Origin: Candidatus Zixiibacteriota bacterium
GTDB lineage: Bacteria > Zixibacteria > MSB-5A5 > UM-FILTER-46-8
DNA length: 48,846 bases
Reading direction: 5' to 3'
Assembly (NCBI GenBank): GCA_014730175.1
Contig: WJIR01000223.1
Coordinates: 1-48,846, forward strand
Part shown: positions 38,545 through 48,099 of the stretch, piece after piece
How the letters are laid out: every line of letters starts with the position of its first letter
Position numbering within the stretch: position 1 is the stretch's first letter
Made by a program: the position numbers and the translations under genes
The notes under the pieces: model-generated
Seen by the model: only the letters and a program-made list of their open reading frames with translations
Told to the model about the DNA's origin: nothing
Database searches by the model: none

Positions 38545-39675
38545 CTACTGGAGTACGTAGATCTTTTTCTCAGCGCACATATCTCTGAGAATTTTGGGCC
38601 ATACGGTGACGCTGCACTCACCGAGATGGGCTTTCCTTAATAGATACATATATGTACGCGATTGTCCGATTCCGCCGCCAACCGAAAGTGGAATATCGTT
38701 ATTCATTATCGCCTTATGGTACGGGAAGTCCAGAAAATCGAGCTGTCCGGTTATCTCAAGCTGCTGCTTTAGAGTTTCCGGAGTTACCCTGATCCCCATT
38801 GATGTCAACTCATGACGTCTTCTGGTGACGGGATTCCAGACCAGGATGTCGCCGTTAAGCCCATGCATCAGGCGGCCGTTTTTCTCTATGGTTTCGGTTA
38901 CCCAATCGTCATAGTCCGCGGCGCGCATTTCATGCGGGTATCCATCTTCCAAGACCCAGCCGATACCGATTATGAATACTGCCGGATATTTCTGCAGGAT
39001 TTCGGTCTCCCTCTGCTTACGCGGTAAATCCGGGAACATTTCCAAAATCTCTTCTGCATGCAGGAAAGTGAGTTCCTCGGGGATGTCGGGATACTTGTCG
39101 GTTTTCAGTTTCGGGAAGTTTTCCTGGGCATGAATACCGGCTCCCCGGATAACTTTCCATATCTTCTGTACGATATCCTTCAGGAAATCAAGGTTACGGT
39201 CCTCTTTGACCATTACTTTTTCCCAATCCCACTGGTCAACATAGGAGCTGTGATCGTGGTCAAGGAAATAGTCTTTGCGGACAGCTCTCATGTCCGTATA
39301 AAGCCCTTCGCCGGTCTCCATCCCGAACTGCTTGAGTGCCATCCGTTTCCATTTAGTAGCTGCTTGAACCACCTGTGCATCTATCGGATGTTTATCATGG
39401 TCATTGGAAATATGGAATTCGATAGGAGTTCTGGAACCGTCGCGATCCAGATAATCGTTCACTCCGCTTTCGCGGTCAACGATCAATGGACATTCGACGC
39501 GAATAAGGTTCAGCTCCTTGCACAGATTGTCCTCAATGTAATCCTTAACGCACTTAATAGCTTCTTGCGTTTCCTTGGGATTGAGCAGCGGTTCGTAGTC
39601 AGTCGGTAATATCTTCTCGATATCCTCGTAATTACCTATGCCGGGACCGGCAAGATCAGCTTTTTTATCTGCCAT
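38545..39675 (-). CDS. asnA: Aspartate-ammonia ligase (asparagine synthetase A)
   Basis: Makes asparagine from aspartate, free ammonia and ATP; its fold is a relative of class II aspartyl-tRNA synthetase. Motifs: [124 protein letters not shown], and the ATP-site [20 protein letters not shown]. 376 residues is longer than the usual 330; the extra part is mainly an N-terminal lead of about 40 residues ([20 protein letters not shown]). A gaggt site precedes the ATG. Placed directly upstream of gatD-gatE, it could supply asparagine either to an asparaginyl-tRNA synthetase or as amide donor to GatD. Confidence 0.95.
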   Translation of the reverse strand: MADKKADLAGPGIGNYEDIEKILPTDYEPLLNPKETQEAIKCVKDYIEDNLCKELNLIRVECPLIVDRESGVNDYLDRDGSRTPIEFHISNDHDKHPIDAQVVQAATKWKRMALKQFGMETGEGLYTDMRAVRKDYFLDHDHSSYVDQWDWEKVMVKEDRNLDFLKDIVQKIWKVIRGAGIHAQENFPKLKTDKYPDIPEELTFLHAEEILEMFPDLPRKQRETEILQKYPAVFIIGIGWVLEDGYPHEMRAADYDDWVTETIEKNGRLMHGLNGDILVWNPVTRRRHELTSMGIRVTPETLKQQLEITGQLDFLDFPYHKAIMNNDIPLSVGGGIGQSRTYMYLLRKAHLGECSVTVWPKILRDMCAEKKIYVLQ

Positions 39676-39734
39676 GTTTTACCTCATTTAAAGACCGAGC
39701 TTCTTGTTTACGCTATATGTATGAATAATAAAAA

Positions 39735-40700
39735 TCACAATTTTTCTGTCAAAATCGGTAATATCTCCAGAGCGTTACCGACTATTCCCCAGGTGGCAAC
39801 CTTGAAAATCGGCGCATCCGGATCCTTATTAATCGCTACGATATACTTGGAAGACTGCATCCCTGCCAGATGCTGGATTGCGCCGGAAATACCGCAAGCG
39901 ATATACAGCTTAGGATTAACAGTTTTTCCGGTCTGCCCGACCTGACGTTTGTACGGTACCCATTCCGCATCCACAATGGCGCGGGATGCGCCGGCAGCCG
40001 CTCCCAGCTTTTTAGCCAGATCCTCAACCAATTTGTAGTTATCGGCTTCCTTCAGTCCCCTTCCGCCGGAAACGATTATATCCGCTTCGGTTAAAGGAAC
40101 CTCCCCTCCTCCTTCCGAAACCTTCTCAACCACCTTCGCCTTGCTTTCGTACTTGGAGGAATCAAAGGCGAAATCGGCAGCCTCGGCTTCACGGGACAGT
40201 CCCTCTTCCGGAACGAATGCTTTGGGTCTTAGTGTAATAATCTTCACGTTTTCAGTATTGAAGCCGAATTTGAGGATAGCATTTCCACCGTAACCGGGGT
40301 GTTCGACTACGATCTTGTCGCCGTCAAAATTAATTGCGGTGGCATCGGGAATCAGGGCGCCATTGCTGAGCGCAGCCAATCTGCCAAAAAGGGCTTTGCC
40401 GTAGAAAGTTGCGCTTCCGATGACGTGATTAATTGACTCCTGAGATATCATATCGGCGAGAACAGCGCCATATATTTCATCATTATAATGCTTAAGCACG
40501 CTATCCTGGCAGACTAACACTCGATCCGCGCCGCCTTTGCCGCATTCGGAAGCCAGCGCCGAAACGGCATCGCCAAGCAACGCTGCAATTACCTTGGAAC
40601 CGTACTCATCGGCTATTCTACGAGCCTCGGAAAGACATTCGAAACTAAGAGGCGAGAGTTGCCCCTCTTTTACCTCACAAAATACTAATACGTTAGACAC
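39735..40700 (-). CDS. etfA: Electron transfer flavoprotein alpha subunit
   Basis: FAD-binding subunit of the heterodimeric electron carrier that takes electrons from acyl-CoA and related dehydrogenases. 321 residues. The N-terminal alpha/beta half starts [21 protein letters not shown], and the C-terminal FAD domain has [73 protein letters not shown] and [20 protein letters not shown]. Start GTG 40700 has a ggag site. No etfB lies beside it: the next gene upstream is mscS on the other strand and downstream is asnA. The partner must be elsewhere. It leads the minus-strand series etfA-asnA-gatD-gatE. Confidence 0.95.
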   Translation of the reverse strand: MSNVLVFCEVKEGQLSPLSFECLSEARRIADEYGSKVIAALLGDAVSALASECGKGGADRVLVCQDSVLKHYNDEIYGAVLADMISQESINHVIGSATFYGKALFGRLAALSNGALIPDATAINFDGDKIVVEHPGYGGNAILKFGFNTENVKIITLRPKAFVPEEGLSREAEAADFAFDSSKYESKAKVVEKVSEGGGEVPLTEADIIVSGGRGLKEADNYKLVEDLAKKLGAAAGASRAIVDAEWVPYKRQVGQTGKTVNPKLYIACGISGAIQHLAGMQSSKYIVAINKDPDAPIFKVATWGIVGNALEILPILTEKL

Positions 40701-40735
40701 GATATATTCTCCATTCTTTTCAATTCAAAAAGCGA

Positions 40736-40764
40736 AATAAAATACTATATGATAATGAAGTCAA
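40736..40764 (-). promoter_or_regulatory. Candidate promoter of etfA
   Basis: On the minus strand: TTGACT, 17 nt, TTTATT, just ahead of the etfA ribosome-binding site. Confidence 0.5.
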
Positions 40765-40868
40765 ACGGTTTTCACCTATTTTTGGTCAAATTGTGAAAAA
40801 ATTCTCGTGATAATTTGCACAAAGCGCAAAAACTATCTGTTAAATTTCGATGTTGAAGAAATATGGAC

Positions 40869-40897
40869 TTGTCAACAAGCGGAATATGGTCTAAAAT
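40869..40897 (+). promoter_or_regulatory. Candidate promoter of the mscS-corA unit
   Basis: TTGTCA, 17 nt, TAAAAT, about 43 bp before the TTG start codon of mscS. Confidence 0.55.
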
Positions 40898-40939
40898 TGG
40901 ATAGCATTATGGTGGAAAATTACTTGCTGGAGATATCTC

Positions 40940-42019
40940 TTGGAAATTTTTAATTCTATTTTTGAGGTGATCAAGCCGCTGATACCAAGCAGCGCGGTTA
41001 TCCTCGGTTTCATATTACTACTGATAATAATCCGGTTTATTGGAGAGCGAAAGTACGCAAGTATAGAAGGATACAAAATAAAGCGACAGATTATTGTACT
41101 CCTACTATCATTTGCAGGATTACTGGCAATAATCATCGCGCTGCCTATTGGAGATTCAATCCGCGGACAATTGCTAAGTCTGATAGGGATTCTTCTCAGC
41201 GCCGCAATTGCGCTTTCCGCAACCACATTTATAGGCAACGTTATGGCCGGGATAATGTTACGGGCTGTAAGAAGCTTTAAGCCAGGCGATTTTATTCGGA
41301 TTGGGGAGCATTTTGGTCGAGTTTCGGATCAAGGATTATTGCATGTGGAAATCCAAACCGAAGAACGAGATCTTACCACTATGCCAAACCTATATCTCGT
41401 CACCAATCCGGTCAAGGTGGTGCATTCTTCCGGTACTTTTATAACCGCTACAGTTTCTTTAGGTTATGATATCCCGCGAAGGAAGGTGCAGGAGCTGCTT
41501 GCTAAAGCCGCAGAAGAAGCGGAACTCGGCGAACCATTTGTAACTATCGTGGATTTGGGCGATTTTTCGGTGACCTATAAGGTAGCAGGATTGCTGGAAG
41601 ATGTTAAGCATTTTATTACGGCAAGGTCTAAATTAAGGGAGAAAATACTGGATGTGCTTCATGAGAATGGAATAGAAATAGTCTCACCTACCTTTATGAA
41701 TACCAGGAGTTTTACCGAACAAAAGAAATTCATACCACATATTGAACGAACGATTTCCGCAGAAGATAAAGAGGAAGTCGAAAGCGAGATAGAAAAACTC
41801 GTTTTTGATAAAGCGGATGAAGCCGCTTCCATGGAGGAGCTTAAATCAAAGCAAAAAGCTGTAACGGATGAAATAGAAAAAATAAAAGAGAAGTTAAAAC
41901 AGGAGAAGGACAAACAGCGGCAGGAGAGACTTAATTCGATGAAAGAGGAGCTGGAAAGAAAACAGGAATGGCTTGGTAAATTAATCAAACATAAGGAAGA
42001 AAACAGCAAGGAATCTTAA
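40940..42019 (+). CDS. MscS-family mechanosensitive channel with coiled-coil tail
   Basis: 359 residues in the inner membrane. Three hydrophobic segments at about 15-32, 48-68 and 75-110; the last is followed by the MscS core LSATTFIGNVMAGIMLRAV, RSFKPGDFIRIGEHFGRVSD (beta domain) and TTMPNLYLVTNPVKV. The alpha/beta cage region (TATVSLGYDIPRRKVQELL) follows. The last 80 residues are a long charged coiled coil (EELKSKQKAVTDEIEKIKEK ... KEELERKQEWLGKLIKHKEE), not part of the basic MscS fold. The family releases solutes on osmotic downshock; a Gln/Ala-rich pore helix fits. Start is TTG 40940 behind ctggag. corA follows after 45 bp, making an ion/osmotic pair. Confidence 0.88.
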   Translation: MEIFNSIFEVIKPLIPSSAVILGFILLLIIIRFIGERKYASIEGYKIKRQIIVLLLSFAGLLAIIIALPIGDSIRGQLLSLIGILLSAAIALSATTFIGNVMAGIMLRAVRSFKPGDFIRIGEHFGRVSDQGLLHVEIQTEERDLTTMPNLYLVTNPVKVVHSSGTFITATVSLGYDIPRRKVQELLAKAAEEAELGEPFVTIVDLGDFSVTYKVAGLLEDVKHFITARSKLREKILDVLHENGIEIVSPTFMNTRSFTEQKKFIPHIERTISAEDKEEVESEIEKLVFDKADEAASMEELKSKQKAVTDEIEKIKEKLKQEKDKQRQERLNSMKEELERKQEWLGKLIKHKEENSKES

Positions 42020-42064
42020 TTTAATCTGATAGCTATCTACGATGTAGAAAACGGAGTACAAAAA

Positions 42065-43147
42065 ATGAATCGATTTTCCAAACAAGGCTCTGAGAAGGTT
42101 GGTTTAAAGCCGGGCGAGATTGTTTATGTTGGTAGAGAAAGAGATGCTAAGACTTTTATAAAAGTAATGGATTATGATGCTACGAACCTGCGGGAGATAG
42201 AATTAACTTCAATCGAAGATTGCTTTGCTTACAGAGACACCGAAAGTGTTAGCTGGATAGATATAAATGGAATCCATGAAGTTGACGTAATAGAAAAACT
42301 CGGCTCGCATTTTGATATCCATCCTTTGATTCTGGAGGATATCGTGAATACCAATCAGCGCCCGAAAATGGAAGAATCGGATGGGATCATATTCGTTGTT
42401 TTGAAAATGCTGCATTCAGAAGAAAAGACGACGACTTTAAGCTCTGAACAGGTAAGTATATTATTCGGTAAGAACCTGGTTATAACACTGCAGGAGCAGG
42501 AAGGCGATGTCTTCGACTATATACGTGAAAGGATCAGAAAAACGATTCCGCGGGTGCGCTTTTTAGGTTCGGATTACCTGGCATACGCAATAGTCGATGC
42601 AATAGTGGATCATTATTTCCTGGTTCTGGAAAACCTCGGCGAACAGATTGAATCGCTGGAGGACAGACTGATTAATCAGCCGGAGAAATCAGACCTTGAT
42701 ATAATTCATGCTTTGAAAAGGGAATTGCTGTTTATGAGGAAAAGCGTCTGGCCCCTGCGGGAGTTAGTGGCAGGATTGGAAAGGTCGGAATCGGATTTAA
42801 TTCATGACTATACTCGTCCCTATATCAGGGATTTATATGAGCATATTATTCAGGTAATCGATAGTATCGAAACCTTCCGCGATATGGTTTCAGGATTACT
42901 GGACCTTTACTTGACAAGCGTCAGCAATCGAATGAACGAAGTAATGAAAGTTCTCACCATCATCGCAACCATCTTCATACCGCTTGGGTTCTTGGCGGGA
43001 GTCTACGGTATGAATTTCAATACCTCTATTAGCCCCTGGAACTTACCCGAGCTGGATTTCAGATTCGGTTATCCCTTGTTTTGGACTATCGTCTTGTTGG
43101 TAGCAGGAGGATTGTTCTGGCTATTTAAAAGAAAAAAATGGTTATAA
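42065..43147 (+). CDS. corA: CorA-type divalent metal ion transporter
   Basis: Pentameric Mg2+/Co2+ channel of the inner membrane. 360 residues with a large cytoplasmic domain: WIDINGIHEVDVIEKLGSHF, HPLILEDIVNTNQRPKMEE and a long stalk helix with repeated charged residues. Then come two C-terminal transmembrane helices: VLTIIATIFIPLGFLAGVYG followed by the signature loop GMNF, and YPLFWTIVLLVAGGLFWLF, ending in a basic tail KRKKWL. Length and domain order are standard. It lies 45 bp downstream of mscS and 104 bp upstream of the kinase-like gene, probably in one transcript. Mg2+ versus Co2+/Ni2+ preference cannot be told from sequence. Confidence 0.95.
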   Translation: MNRFSKQGSEKVGLKPGEIVYVGRERDAKTFIKVMDYDATNLREIELTSIEDCFAYRDTESVSWIDINGIHEVDVIEKLGSHFDIHPLILEDIVNTNQRPKMEESDGIIFVVLKMLHSEEKTTTLSSEQVSILFGKNLVITLQEQEGDVFDYIRERIRKTIPRVRFLGSDYLAYAIVDAIVDHYFLVLENLGEQIESLEDRLINQPEKSDLDIIHALKRELLFMRKSVWPLRELVAGLERSESDLIHDYTRPYIRDLYEHIIQVIDSIETFRDMVSGLLDLYLTSVSNRMNEVMKVLTIIATIFIPLGFLAGVYGMNFNTSISPWNLPELDFRFGYPLFWTIVLLVAGGLFWLFKRKKWL

Positions 43148-43251
43148 ATATCTATGCTATCCTACAACTGATTTAACTGATCCGGACTTAAACCGATAAA
43201 TATATAAGTATTTAGCTGCAAACCGCTAATCAGATCTCGGGGCATACCGCT

Positions 43252-44019
43252 ATGAATAATAATCGATTTGAATACTATAATGTCCACTCCATCGGCAAAC
43301 TGATAAGGAATATCGCCCACTCCTACAACAACTTAATAACCGGAATTATCGGATATTCCGATCTGCTGGAGGATAACGACGAATCCGGCATTGCAAAGTC
43401 CGTAATGAAGGCGGCTGAGAAAGCTCAGAGTTTGACCACCGAATTATCCTGTTTGGGCAGGAAATTGACCGATTGTCCCCACCGCGCCAATCTGAATGAA
43501 AGCCTTAAGAACAGAGAGGATTTTTTCAAAAAAATAGTAGGGGAATCATTGACTGTTAATTTCGTTTTGAAGGAAGGTCAAGAGATATCTATTAACTGCG
43601 ACCAGGAGCTTTTCTACGACGTCTTATTTCGTTTCCTGTTATCAATCAAGGATATATGCAAATCCGGGTGCGAGGTTCGTATCAGTACTGACAAATCCCA
43701 AACGCAAAAGACTGAAGGAGAACTGGCTATCGCGCTACCCGAATCCGAATATGGCGTGATCTCATTTATCGGCCAAAGCGATTTATCGGAAGACGAGCTT
43801 AAGAAAAAATGCGCCATAAGATGTGATCTTCTTTCGGGTGAGAGTATCAATGACCTTAGTTTCCGCTCAACTCTGGGATTGCTGAAATATCTCAATGCCT
43901 GTTACGATTACACACTTAGAGATAAAAACGAAATTCTACTCGTGCTTTACTTTCCCCTGTTTCCCGTTGAAAAAGAGATTAAGCCAGACCCTATTGAGCC
44001 GGTAGCATCAAACGAATGA
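43252..44019 (+). CDS. Histidine-kinase-like protein with degenerate ATPase domain
   Basis: 255 residues, soluble, with no transmembrane or sensor domain. The N-terminus has an H-box of the hybrid-kinase type, RNIAHSYNNLITGIIGYSDLL (compare GIAHDFNN-L-x-x-I-x-GY), with phospho-acceptor H23, and a second DHp helix at about 40-70. The rest has the strand order of a HATPase_c domain (ISINCDQELFYDVLFRFLLS ... LRDKNEILLVLYFPLFP), but the N-box Asn (usually N-x-x-x-N-A) is replaced by LLSIKD and the DxGxG and GLGL glycine loops are missing. It therefore probably cannot bind ATP. It may act as a phosphotransferase of the ChpT/Spo0B kind or as a dimerising adaptor. It is a solo gene after mscS-corA, and no response regulator lies nearby. 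Confidence 0.75.
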   Translation: MNNNRFEYYNVHSIGKLIRNIAHSYNNLITGIIGYSDLLEDNDESGIAKSVMKAAEKAQSLTTELSCLGRKLTDCPHRANLNESLKNREDFFKKIVGESLTVNFVLKEGQEISINCDQELFYDVLFRFLLSIKDICKSGCEVRISTDKSQTQKTEGELAIALPESEYGVISFIGQSDLSEDELKKKCAIRCDLLSGESINDLSFRSTLGLLKYLNACYDYTLRDKNEILLVLYFPLFPVEKEIKPDPIEPVASNE

Positions 44020-44518
44020 TTGCGCCTATGCGAGGACGGTGCGTAGGGTGGGTCGATGCAATTATCATAGCAGTTCCGAAGTTCGTTCCTGATAAGTATC
44101 ATTCGCGCTGAGGTATATATAGTTTAACCCACCATTTCAATTGATACAAAGAAGGTGGGTCAAATAGTGCGCGCAGCAGATGCATGACCAAGGATGTATT
44201 TGAAATCACCATTGCAGATCTCTCCAATTAAGGCGACCCACCCTACCGGACACACCTTGCAAGGGCCTCGGGTGGAGACACCCGACCTCACGTTTATGCT
44301 GAAGGATACCAAACATGCTTATCTCCTCGCCTGCGGCTTCGAGCCAGGCATGCCTCCCTTGTGGAAACAGAAACACACCCCGTCTTCGCCTCGCGTTCCG
44401 CGGGATGAAGCAAACCCTCCCAGAGGGGAATTTATGTTGGCGGCTTCGGCTGCGGATATATCATGTAAGTCAGGAATAAACCAGAGGTTTACAAGTTCCG
44501 ACCTCGTCGTCTCATGAA
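44020..44518. repeat. Intergenic region with family B mosaic repeat
   Basis: No credible gene. 44297-44512 parallels 19139-19320 (tgctgaaggatac, cctgcggcttcgagcc, aaacacaccccgtctt, cgcgttccgcggg, gaggggaat, aggtttacaagt, tccgacctc). The left part (44040-44250) holds 'gtagggtgggtc', 'aacccaccatt' and 'aaggtgggtca' motifs in both orientations. Confidence 0.65.
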
Positions 44519-44547
44519 TTGACTTGTCTATTTAATCTGACCATATT
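44519..44547 (+). promoter_or_regulatory. Candidate uvrB promoter
   Basis: TTGACT, 17 nt, CATATT. The track's uvrB start (TTG at 44519) is the first codon of this -35 box, supporting a start further downstream. Confidence 0.5.
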
Positions 44548-44614
44548 AAATTTTAATAATTTGGCGGATATTGGGAATTCCGATTTGATTTTTGCGTATA
44601 AGATTGTTGGAAAT

Positions 44615-46609
44615 ATGAGTTCTTTTAAATTAAATAGCATTTATACTCCAAAAGGTGATCAGCCACAGGCGATACAGGAACTAAGCGATGGTTTAAAAAG
44701 GGGTGATAAGTTCCAGACACTTCTGGGAGTTACCGGTTCGGGTAAAACTTTCACCATGGCGAATGTAATCGCTAATTATGGAAAGCCGACCCTGGTTATA
44801 TCCCACAACAAGACGCTGGCAGCGCAGCTTTTCGGGGAATTAAAAGCTTATTTCCCGGACAATGCTGTGGAATTTTTCATCAGTTATTACGATTATTACC
44901 AGCCGGAAGCTTATGTTCCTACCACTGACGTCTATATTGAAAAGGATACTTCGATCAACGAAGATATTGATAGGTTAAGACTGCGTGCAACTTCATCCCT
45001 GCTGGAGCGAGAGGATGTTATCATCGTCGCTTCGGTTTCCTGTATCTACGGATTGGGTTCACCGGAGGACTGGCAGGAGATGATGGTTTTCGTTGAAGTC
45101 GGGCAGGAGATGGAGCGGAATAAGTTCCTTCGGCAATTGGTGGATATTCATTATGCCAGGAACGATATCGAATTCGGGCGCGGTACTTTTCGAGTGCGGG
45201 GCGATGTGGTCGAGATACATCCGGCTTACGAGGAAGACGCAATCAGAATAGAGTTTTTCGGCGATGAAATTGATAAAATATCGACCGTTAATATCCTAAC
45301 CGGGGAAATCACCGCGGAGAAGCAAAAGGTTGGTATTTTCCCCGCCAAACATTTTGTTACCACCCGTCCGAAGCTGGAAAGGGCGATTAATCAAATTCAG
45401 GCGGAATTGGATGAGAGGCTGGAGTATTTCCGAAGCGAAAACAAGCTGCTGGAAGCCCAGCGCCTTGCTATGCGAACCAAATATGATATCGAGATGATGC
45501 TGGAGATTGGCTATTGCAGCGGCATCGAGAATTACAGCCGGCACCTCTCCGGAAGAAAAAAGGGGGAGCGCCCATATACACTGATAGATTTCTTTCCGGA
45601 TGAGTTCCTGACAATAATCGATGAATCTCATCAGACCGTTCCTCAGATCAGGGGAATGTTCAACGGGGATCGTTCAAGAAAGGAAACGCTGGTTGAATAT
45701 GGATTCCGTCTACCATCGGCGCTGGATAACAGACCTCTTTACTTTGAGGAATTCGAATCGCTTCAGAACCAGGTTATCTTCGTATCCGCCACGCCCGGGG
45801 ATTTTGAAATAAAAAGATCGGACGGGGTGATTGTGGAGCAAATTATCCGCCCTACCGGACTGCTCGATCCTGCTATTGTTATCAAACCGGCGAGTAATCA
45901 GGTTGATGACCTGGTTGAGCAGATTAAAACACGAGTGACGAACAAAGAGAGAGTCCTGGTTACTACGTTGACCAAACGGATGGCTGAGGATTTGAGCGAC
46001 TACCTTGCCAAGCTGAATGTGCGCGTTAAATATCTTCATTCGGAGATAGATGCTATCGACCGGGTGGAGATTCTGCGGGATCTAAGGTTAGCGGAATTCG
46101 ATGTGCTTGTGGGGATCAACCTCCTTAGAGAGGGATTGGATTTACCCGAAGTATCCCTGGTTGCTATCCTCGATGCAGATAAGGAAGGATTCCTGCGTTC
46201 GGAAAGGTCGCTGATACAGACGGCGGGAAGGGCGGCGAGAAACCGTGCCGGCGAGGTGATCCTTTACGCGGATAGGGTAACAGATTCAATTCGCAAAACA
46301 GTTGAAGAAACCGAACGCCGACGGAAATTGCAGGAGGAATTCAATACCGAGCACGGAATCGAGCCGCAGACTATCTTTAAATCCAGACAGGAGATATTGC
46401 AATCTACCACATTTGCGGATTCAAAAACGGTGCGCGAGAAGGAATGGGTCAATTTAAGAGAATATGAAACCTACGCTCCAAGCGAACGTGTTATTATAAT
46501 AAAGGAAGAGATGGAGAAAGCTGCCGACAACCTTGAGTTTGAAAAAGCAGCAGCGTTGCGGGATGAATTGATGAGGTTAAGAGAAGAATTGAGGGAGAAA
46601 ATGAAATGA
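44615..46609 (+). CDS. uvrB: UvrABC excinuclease subunit B
   Basis: Damage-verifying ATPase of nucleotide excision repair. From ATG 44615 ([20 protein letters not shown]) it has 664 residues, the usual size. The 32 extra track residues upstream lie over a promoter and lack family similarity. Motifs: Walker [16 protein letters not shown]; the DNA-inserting beta-hairpin region [34 protein letters not shown]-like [37 protein letters not shown]; helicase motifs [25 protein letters not shown] and QTAGRAARN; and the C-terminal UVR motif [20 protein letters not shown] that binds UvrC. All intact. Its TGA overlaps the ATG of the lipoprotein gene. Confidence 0.97.
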   Translation: MSSFKLNSIYTPKGDQPQAIQELSDGLKRGDKFQTLLGVTGSGKTFTMANVIANYGKPTLVISHNKTLAAQLFGELKAYFPDNAVEFFISYYDYYQPEAYVPTTDVYIEKDTSINEDIDRLRLRATSSLLEREDVIIVASVSCIYGLGSPEDWQEMMVFVEVGQEMERNKFLRQLVDIHYARNDIEFGRGTFRVRGDVVEIHPAYEEDAIRIEFFGDEIDKISTVNILTGEITAEKQKVGIFPAKHFVTTRPKLERAINQIQAELDERLEYFRSENKLLEAQRLAMRTKYDIEMMLEIGYCSGIENYSRHLSGRKKGERPYTLIDFFPDEFLTIIDESHQTVPQIRGMFNGDRSRKETLVEYGFRLPSALDNRPLYFEEFESLQNQVIFVSATPGDFEIKRSDGVIVEQIIRPTGLLDPAIVIKPASNQVDDLVEQIKTRVTNKERVLVTTLTKRMAEDLSDYLAKLNVRVKYLHSEIDAIDRVEILRDLRLAEFDVLVGINLLREGLDLPEVSLVAILDADKEGFLRSERSLIQTAGRAARNRAGEVILYADRVTDSIRKTVEETERRRKLQEEFNTEHGIEPQTIFKSRQEILQSTTFADSKTVREKEWVNLREYETYAPSERVIIIKEEMEKAADNLEFEKAAALRDELMRLREELREKMK

Positions 46610-47472
46610 AGAAGTTGATTGCATTGTTTTTAATGTCTGCCGCTATCTATGTAGCATGCGGTGATAGTCCAACGTACGAACCATACGATGATGAAGAAGC
46701 TTTGATTGATATCGTAACCAAGGATTATCCCACGCTTTTTGAGACTAATCTCATCAACACCGGCATCCCTGATACCACTGAGCTTGCCAGACTGGATGAC
46801 CTCCGTATTCTTCATTATTGGAGAGATGTAACCGGCAATAATCCACATTATGACATAAACGCCAATTACCCGGAATCCCTCGGAACAACACCATACGCGA
46901 TAGTGACCGTAACCGACAGCATTGAAATGGATATCCATGTCATAGCGGAGGACACAACTGCTGATTCCCTGGTGCGTATTACTAAACCGGTATACGAGAA
47001 AATCCAGGTTAAGGGAAGGATGGAGCAATGGGGAACTCAGTATGACTCACGCAACGGCTGGATAATGCAGGATATTTCCAATGCTAAGGGATCGTCCGGC
47101 TCGGCGTATAATGCAATTTCAAGTGTAAACCTCTACTCCCTGTCCACCGGTGATATCACTATCTATGAAAGCCAGATGACCTCCTTAACTCCGATAACAT
47201 CAATAATAAACACCACTAAAAATCAGGAGGTAACGATAACGGTTCAGGGCGTCAGTTTCAATGATACAATCAGTTTTCATGTGGGTAGGGATGAATATGA
47301 AGTGTTTATCCCGGAGTATATCGGGGACAACACCTACCAGGGAGTAATCACCACCCCGGATTATTCCGGATATTTTCATATAACAGTTGATGTAATACGG
47401 AAGAATACGCTTGCTATTGAGTCGACCCATCAATTTTGCAGATGGTCGATATTATTGTTTATACCGAGTTAA
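46606..47472 (+). CDS. Lipoprotein of unknown function, possible 3' frame disruption
   Basis: 288 residues with a lipoprotein signal ([18 protein letters not shown], lipobox ending at Cys18). The mature part is acidic and beta-rich ([60 protein letters not shown]), with a late segment [20 protein letters not shown] that looks Ig-like. I do not recognise a family. Its ATG overlaps the uvrB stop (ATGA). The last 15 residues ([15 protein letters not shown]) differ in character from the rest, while a neighbouring frame stays open to 47531 ([20 protein letters not shown]), so a late frameshift is possible. The tail also overlaps a convergent small ORF. A terminator for this transcript lies at 47705. 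Confidence 0.7.
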   Translation: MKKLIALFLMSAAIYVACGDSPTYEPYDDEEALIDIVTKDYPTLFETNLINTGIPDTTELARLDDLRILHYWRDVTGNNPHYDINANYPESLGTTPYAIVTVTDSIEMDIHVIAEDTTADSLVRITKPVYEKIQVKGRMEQWGTQYDSRNGWIMQDISNAKGSSGSAYNAISSVNLYSLSTGDITIYESQMTSLTPITSIINTTKNQEVTITVQGVSFNDTISFHVGRDEYEVFIPEYIGDNTYQGVITTPDYSGYFHITVDVIRKNTLAIESTHQFCRWSILLFIPS

Positions 47473-47688
47473 TTCCGTATTATCGGAAGCCGGCTTATAA
47501 TCCATTGACAAGGCTAAATATTTTGGAACAATAGCTGTGGACTGCGTGTATAAATATTGAACCGGCGATGATATACCCGCCATCGTTGGTTTAAAGGCGA
47601 ACACGGGAAACCCCCGTAGGTTCGGGTCCAGAGAATCGCCGCGTAAAGCGGCGGTTCTTAAAAACACTAAACTAATTGCCTTTTTCAT
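47452..47688 (-). CDS. Small ORF with strong ribosome-binding site, partly made of repeat
   Basis: 78 codons from an ATG 5 nt behind aggaggc, the only such site near. The start MKKAISLVFLRTAALRG looks like the beginning of an exported protein. It then runs into a hairpin (ccgccgctttacgcggcgg) and further repeat-like sequence (DSLDPNLRGFPVFAFKP). It converges on and overlaps the end of the lipoprotein gene by 21 bp. It may be a short exported peptide, or a gene start whose body was replaced by a repeat insertion. Weakly supported. Confidence 0.3.
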   Translation of the reverse strand: MKKAISLVFLRTAALRGDSLDPNLRGFPVFAFKPTMAGISSPVQYLYTQSTAIVPKYLALSMDYKPASDNTELTRYKQ

Positions 47689-47704
47689 TTTTGCCTCCTA
47701 CTGA

Positions 47705-47738
47705 AAGGACCGGATATTTTCCGGTCCTTCTTTTTTTA
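47705..47738 (+). terminator. Rho-independent terminator of uvrB-lipoprotein unit
   Basis: A 9-bp stem aaggaccgg / ccggtcctt with a 7-nt loop, followed by cttttttt. Confidence 0.88.
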
Positions 47739-47755
47739 TGCAATACATGGCAGTA

Positions 47756-47880
47756 CGATTTCTTCGTAGCCGAAGGTTTGCCCTTCGTTGGTGTAATAGG
47801 AATGTAGGTCAGCAGATTGCTGCGGATATTATATTCCCCTCCGGAGGAGGCAATTTCATCCCGCATTCTGTGCGATGAAA
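47756..47880 (+). repeat. Fragments of repeat families A and B
   Basis: 47762-47795 has tcgtagccgaaggtttgcccttcg (family A core). 47826-47880 has 'ttatattcccctccggaggagg' and 'catcccgcattctgtgcgatg', resembling the B core. The rest of the 47689-48002 gap has no gene seen apart from A-rich sequence before the micro-ORF. Confidence 0.5.
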
Positions 47881-48002
47881 TTAGGCTGCGTAAAATCATC
47901 ACTCTCAAAATCCCCATCGAAAAAAAATTAAAAAATTTGTTAGATATCGGGGCTGAATGTCACTCAATAATAAAGACCGAAACCAAAAAGGAGTTTCCCA
48001 AA

Positions 48003-48095
48003 ATGGAGATTAAAGTAATCTTGTTAATAATTCTTGGATTGCAGATACCGGTTGGTTGTATGATAGGCGCTGCCATGAGGTACAGGGGGCAGTAG
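48003..48095 (+). CDS. Possible 30-residue membrane micro-protein
   Basis: The track calls a 92-residue ORF from 47817, but its first 62 codons read through repeat. A better start is ATG 48003, nine nt behind aaggag. It gives MEIKVILLIILGLQIPVGCM and ends AAMRYRGQ: one hydrophobic helix and a short basic tail. No family is recognised. It could be a true micro-protein or the start of a decayed exported protein. Confidence 0.35.
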   Translation: MEIKVILLIILGLQIPVGCMIGAAMRYRGQ

Positions 48096-48099
48096 TAGG

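Noticed and set aside
44519-44614. Extended uvrB N-terminus from TTG 44519
   Set aside because: The segment carries a promoter-like TTGACT-N17-CATATT and has no UvrB similarity; ATG 44615 gives the family-standard start.
47817-48002. N-terminal part of the 92-residue track ORF at 47817
   Set aside because: It overlaps repeat family B, and its start lacks a ribosome-binding site; only the last 30 codons have one.
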